A DNA stretch of 8,107 nt from Tectiglobus sp963922535. Its GTDB lineage: Bacteria > Pseudomonadota > Alphaproteobacteria > Rhizobiales > Hyphomicrobiaceae. Shown here piece after piece: positions 5,512 to 8,107 of the stretch (position 1 is the first letter of the stretch; each line of letters opens with the position of its first letter). A program made the translations under genes and the position numbers. The notes beneath the pieces are model-generated. The model was given only the letters and a program-made list of their open reading frames with translations. It did not search any database and was not told where the DNA came from. The stretch is from assembly GCA_963922535.1 (NCBI GenBank), contig CAWUIN010000118.1, forward strand, positions 1-8,107, given 5' to 3'.

Positions 5512-6870
5512 ATGAATATCGTCGACGGCCTGCAGAGAGTCTTTCATTCGCCAGCATTTAAATTTGTACTGATTATCGGCTTGATTCTTGCCTTGACCAT
5601 TCCACTTCTGATGGTGGCTCTGTTGGTCAGTGAACGCGAGCGCAACGCGTCCCGTGCCAGCTCTGACGTCAGCCGGATGTGGAGCGAAGCGCAGACCGTA
5701 CGTGGTCCCTACATCGTTGTGCCAACGACTCGCATCGTCGACGTGCGCAAAAAAGATGGTATCGAACAGCAGACTGTTCATGAACTGGCGGTGTTTCTGC
5801 CGGAGAATCTGGACATTGTTGCTGAGACTTCAACGGAGCGCCGCCGCCGCGGCATCTTCGAAATTCCAGTTTATCGCAGCACGCTGTCATTCAAAGGACG
5901 GTTCATACCACCCATCGTTCGCAGCTTCGAGCAATCCGGCACCCAACTGCACTGGGAGCAGGCGAGCCTTGCGCTAACGCTCGATGATGTGCGCGGCATC
6001 AAGAAAACCGCCGTTTTGTCGTTTGGCGATGGCAGCGCACCGCAAAAATTCAGGGCCGGCCTTGAAGTGCCGGCGGCACGACAAACGCAGGGCATTCATC
6101 TGCCGCTCAGTGCGGCACAGGCCAAGGGCGGGTTTCCATTCAGCTTTGCGTTGGAACTCAATGGTTCGCGCAACCTGCAGTTTGTGCCGACCGGCGGCGA
6201 GACTTCTGTTACGATCAAATCAGATTGGCCACATCCAAGCTTTACCGGTGCGTTCCTGCCCGATCAGAGCGAAATTTCGGATGCCGGTTTTCAGGCGAGT
6301 TGGAAAATCCCACGGCTGGCCCGCGGCATCGGCCAGACCTTGAAATTTACGCAGCTCTTGCCGCTGATGCATACTAAATCGTTCGGCGTTGATTTTTACC
6401 AGCCGGTCCGGTTTTACACGCTTGCCGAGCGGGCGCTGAAATACGCGCTTGGGTTTATCAGTATCATTTTTCTCGCCGTTTTTGTGATGGAAATACAAAG
6501 TCAGAAACGCGTCCACTGGATCCAGTACCTTTTTGTCGGGTTTTCCCTGATCGTTTTCTATCTCGTCCTGATAGGTACCGCTGAGCACATCGGTTTTGAT
6601 CTGGGCTACCTGGCTGCGGCTGTCGCTACAAGTTTGCTGGTCGGAACCTATGTGGGCATGGTTGTGCGCTCATTATTGCGCGGTCTCAGCCTCGTCGCGA
6701 TCCTGGGCGTCATCTACGCCCTACTCTACCTGTTGTTACGCATCGAGGACTACGCACTGTTAATCGGCTCGCTCGCAGCGTTTGTCTTGCTCGCCACCGT
6801 TATGTTTGCCACCCGTAACGTTGACTGGTCGCGTGGTAGTCGAAGCATGACTGACAACGAAGGTGCATAA
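5512..6870 (+). CDS. creD: Inner membrane protein CreD
   Basis: CreD is an inner-membrane protein whose gene belongs to the CreBC two-component regulon in enterics and Stenotrophomonas. There it affects envelope stability and colicin or beta-lactam responses; its biochemical activity is unknown. The 452 residues match the usual length. A single membrane helix lies at about residues 18-39, followed by a large periplasmic domain (about 40-305) that contains PSFTGAFLPDQSEIS from residue 242 and GFQASWKIPRLARG. A C-terminal cluster of about five helices carries the hallmark RALKYALGF, HWIQYLFVGFSLIVFYLVLI, EHIGFDLGYLAA and EDYALLIGSLAAF segments. The ATG at 5512 has GGTGAG 4-9 bases upstream and matches the family N-terminus; the frame is open further up but has no CreD-like sequence. 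No creB or creC is nearby, so its regulator must lie elsewhere or differ. Confidence 0.96.
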   Translation: MNIVDGLQRVFHSPAFKFVLIIGLILALTIPLLMVALLVSERERNASRASSDVSRMWSEAQTVRGPYIVVPTTRIVDVRKKDGIEQQTVHELAVFLPENLDIVAETSTERRRRGIFEIPVYRSTLSFKGRFIPPIVRSFEQSGTQLHWEQASLALTLDDVRGIKKTAVLSFGDGSAPQKFRAGLEVPAARQTQGIHLPLSAAQAKGGFPFSFALELNGSRNLQFVPTGGETSVTIKSDWPHPSFTGAFLPDQSEISDAGFQASWKIPRLARGIGQTLKFTQLLPLMHTKSFGVDFYQPVRFYTLAERALKYALGFISIIFLAVFVMEIQSQKRVHWIQYLFVGFSLIVFYLVLIGTAEHIGFDLGYLAAAVATSLLVGTYVGMVVRSLLRGLSLVAILGVIYALLYLLLRIEDYALLIGSLAAFVLLATVMFATRNVDWSRGSRSMTDNEGA

Positions 6871-6910
6871 TCGAGAAGCGGTACGCCCGTAACCCGGTTT
6901 GTGAACAGGA

Positions 6911-6951
6911 GGCCAGACAAAGATGATGCGGTGCATCGCAAAAGTCTGGCC
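6911..6951 (+). repeat. Nested inverted repeat downstream of creD
   Basis: The perfect 8-base arms GGCCAGAC (6911-6918) and GTCTGGCC (6944-6951) enclose a second small hairpin, GATGC-GGT-GCATC (6925-6937). Together they can fold into a two-level stem 40 bases after the creD stop. No T run follows on either strand, so it is not a typical intrinsic terminator. An mRNA-end structure is possible. Confidence 0.4.
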
Positions 6952-7087
6952 GACGCCCTCAAAAATCGGGATACGTGAGCGAAGGCGCCCAAATTTTGTT
7001 CCTGCCGCTGTTTTATGGTGTCATACAAATCGTCTGGTAATAGCAGCACGGTGTTGGCTAGGTAAGCTGCCAAACAACGCTTTGCGC

Positions 7088-7105
7088 GCGGGATATTATA
7101 TCCGC
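7088..7105 (+). repeat. Small imperfect hairpin in the creD-usp gap
   Basis: GCGGGATATTATATCCGC can form a 7-pair stem with one bulged G and a TTA loop. TTTCC follows on the plus strand. It might be a weak terminator for creD, but it is too short to be sure. Confidence 0.25.
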
Positions 7106-7122
7106 TTTCCGGAAACACAGGT

Positions 7123-7148
7123 AAAGCATTCGGATTGAAAAATGCTTT
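7123..7148 (-). terminator. Possible terminator-like hairpin downstream of the usp gene
   Basis: AAAGCATT (7123-7130) and AATGCTTT (7141-7148) are perfect 8-base arms around a 10-base loop, about 30 bases past the usp stop on the minus strand. The stem is AT-rich. On the minus strand it is followed by ACCTGTGTTT and on the plus strand by GTTCTTAT, so neither direction has a clean T run. Position between convergent genes favours a terminating role, but the structure is weak. Confidence 0.3.
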
Positions 7149-7177
7149 GTTCTTATACGCGCCGCCTGCAAGATGCA

Positions 7178-8020
7178 TTAATGCGACATGAGAACAGGGA
7201 CAGTCATCCGATCCAGCAATGTCTTCGTAACGCCGCCGAACAGTGTTTCGCGCAAGCGGGAATGGCCATAACAGCCCATCACAAGCAGATCGCACTTCTC
7301 GTCGGTCACTTTACTCAGCAATTCATCGCTTACCGATAATGGACCGCTGGTCGTCACATCTGCTTCCGCCTTAGCGTTACGGCGTGCCAGGCAGAGTGCC
7401 AGTTCATCGCCTAACGCGATGGAATCGTAGCCGCTGCGGCATTTGGGATCGATAGCCAGAATTTTGAGGGTTTCTGCGCGTTGCAAAAAGGGAAGGGCGT
7501 CAAATGTGGCCCGGGTTGCCTCCTTACTGGCGTTCCATGCAATAACGGTATGCTTACCGATTGTCGGGAATTGGCCGGAGCGTGGGATGATCAAAACCGG
7601 CCGTCCTGTTTCCGTGGCAATATGTGAGGGGATGTCGGTTTGCAGTCCAAATTCGTCCACTTCGCTTTGTGCAGTCGCAATGAGATCGCAACACAGAGCC
7701 TGGCTGGCAATCTCCGACGCCATATCGGGGTGTTCGATTTTGTTATGGCGCCACTCAGCCTTAACCCCGGCATTTTTGCAAAGCAATTCAAAATGCTTGT
7801 GCAAGGCGTCAGCCTCCCGGGCCAGTATATCTTCTTGATGTTGAATGACGGATAGGGGAATTTCCGCTGCAGCGACAACAAACATAACAGGAACCCTTGG
7901 CACGATATGAAGGCCAATGAGATGGGCATCGTGTTCCCGCGCAATTGGCAGCACGGCATCCAGCAGGTGGCTCGCAGTCTTGATGTCTGGCAAGTAGGTC
8001 AGGATGGTTTTGTAAGGCAT
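7178..8020 (-). CDS. Universal stress protein, tandem UspA domains
   Basis: A 280-residue cytoplasmic protein with two UspA folds in a row. Domain 1 is about residues 1-140: it opens YKTILTYLPD, contains AHLIGLHIVPRV and ends RPVLIIPRSG. Domain 2 is about 150-280: it opens KHTVIAWNASKEATRA and ends VPVLMSH. Only the second domain keeps the nucleotide-binding signature, G249-x2-G252-x9-G262 within GCYGHSRLRETLFGGVT; the matching part of domain 1 (AQSEVDEFGLQTDIPS) lacks it. Such proteins are stress-linked ATP-binding or chaperone-like factors whose exact targets are mostly unknown. The ATG at 8020 begins the conserved first strand; GGA lies about 8 bases upstream. Upstream are a short inverted repeat at 8030-8046 and a long hairpin at 8055-8106. 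The gene converges with creD. Confidence 0.95.
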   Translation of the reverse strand: MPYKTILTYLPDIKTASHLLDAVLPIAREHDAHLIGLHIVPRVPVMFVVAAAEIPLSVIQHQEDILAREADALHKHFELLCKNAGVKAEWRHNKIEHPDMASEIASQALCCDLIATAQSEVDEFGLQTDIPSHIATETGRPVLIIPRSGQFPTIGKHTVIAWNASKEATRATFDALPFLQRAETLKILAIDPKCRSGYDSIALGDELALCLARRNAKAEADVTTSGPLSVSDELLSKVTDEKCDLLVMGCYGHSRLRETLFGGVTKTLLDRMTVPVLMSH

Positions 8021-8029
8021 GTGCTTGTC

Positions 8030-8046
8030 CGTTAACTTTTGTAACG
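8030..8046 (-). promoter_or_regulatory. Short inverted repeat just upstream of usp
   Basis: CGTTA-ACTTTTG-TAACG has 5-base complementary arms, with the nearer arm starting 10 bases before the usp ATG and touching its ribosome site region. It could be an operator half-site pair or chance. It does not match the FNR/FixK consensus (TTGAT-N4-ATCAA). Confidence 0.2.
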
Positions 8047-8054
8047 CTCTGTTT

Positions 8055-8106
8055 TAGGCCGCGTCGTCAATTACCGGTTTCGCGCGGTAATTGACGATAC
8101 GGCCTA
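8055..8106. repeat. Long near-perfect hairpin at the window edge, upstream of usp
   Basis: Arms 8055-8076 and 8085-8106 are complementary over 22 positions with one mismatch (8062/8099) and one G-T wobble (8063/8098), around an 8-base loop GTTTCGCG. The inner 12 pairs (CGTCAATTACCG against CGGTAATTGACG) and the outer 7 (TAGGCCG against CGGCCTA) are perfect. TTTT precedes the left arm, so on the minus strand the stem is followed by AAAAC, which does not fit an intrinsic terminator in that direction. The plus-strand 3' flank is outside the window. It may be a palindromic repeat, a terminator for a gene to the right, or an upstream structure of the usp transcript. Confidence 0.7.
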
Positions 8107-8107
8107 G

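Larger units (their letters stand above)
6871..7177. other. Convergent intergenic region between creD and the usp gene
   Basis: These 307 bases separate two genes that point at each other. They contain three inverted repeats (6911-6951, 7088-7105 and 7123-7148), none with a strong T run. A minus-strand frame whose ATG overlaps the usp stop crosses the whole gap and runs into creD antisense (to 6750). A plus-strand frame of 71 codons at 6923-7138 has no recognisable features. I see no tRNA or recognisable gene remnant. Confidence 0.5.

Noticed and set aside
6923..7138. 71-codon plus-strand ORF after creD
   Set aside because: Its start lies inside a nested inverted repeat and its composition is typical of non-coding frames.
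7443..7838. 131-codon plus-strand ORF inside usp
   Set aside because: Antisense shadow of the UspA tandem protein, whose motifs are clear in the minus frame.

Overview
The window looks like a piece of an alphaproteobacterial chromosome, possibly Hyphomicrobiales or a neighbouring order. This rests on protein style: a two-cysteine NifU-like scaffold next to yidD and divergent from folE, a secreted Sel1-repeat protein beside a TAXI-type binding protein, and QueA, CreD and a tandem UspA of proteobacterial type. Base composition by eye is near 50% GC. I found no tRNA, rRNA, CRISPR array, phage gene or complete insertion sequence. All eight main genes are chromosomal families that I recognise.

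Layout. Positions 2-1066 (+) hold the 3' part of a TAXI-family periplasmic binding protein whose start lies outside the window. Positions 1148-2101 (+) encode an exported Sel1-repeat protein. It converges with a minus-strand pair, yidD (2109-2462) and a NifU-like Fe-S scaffold (2543-2983). Divergent from the scaffold is folE (3443-4069, +), followed by queA (4236-5318, +) and creD (5512-6870, +). A tandem universal stress protein (7178-8020, -) converges with creD. The window closes with a long, nearly perfect hairpin (8055-8106).

How the genes relate. FolE makes dihydroneopterin triphosphate, the shared precursor of folates and of 7-deazaguanines. QueA performs a late step of queuosine synthesis on tRNA, so folE-queA can be read as a metabolically sensible pair. 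YidD assists membrane protein insertion. The scaffold probably carries nascent Fe-S clusters. CreD is an envelope protein of the CreBC regulon, but creBC is not present here.

Parts not explained by standard genes. The 459-base divergent region before folE has a promoter-like site at 3088-3116 and two tiny ORFs that overlap at TGATG (3217-3330 and 3330-3422), the second ending 20 bases before folE. A perfect inverted repeat spans the folE stop codon. The creD/usp convergent gap holds several inverted repeats and a weak ORF that overlaps the usp stop at TAATG. A terminal hairpin lies upstream of usp. No clear previously undescribed system is visible; the folE leader is the most interesting candidate.
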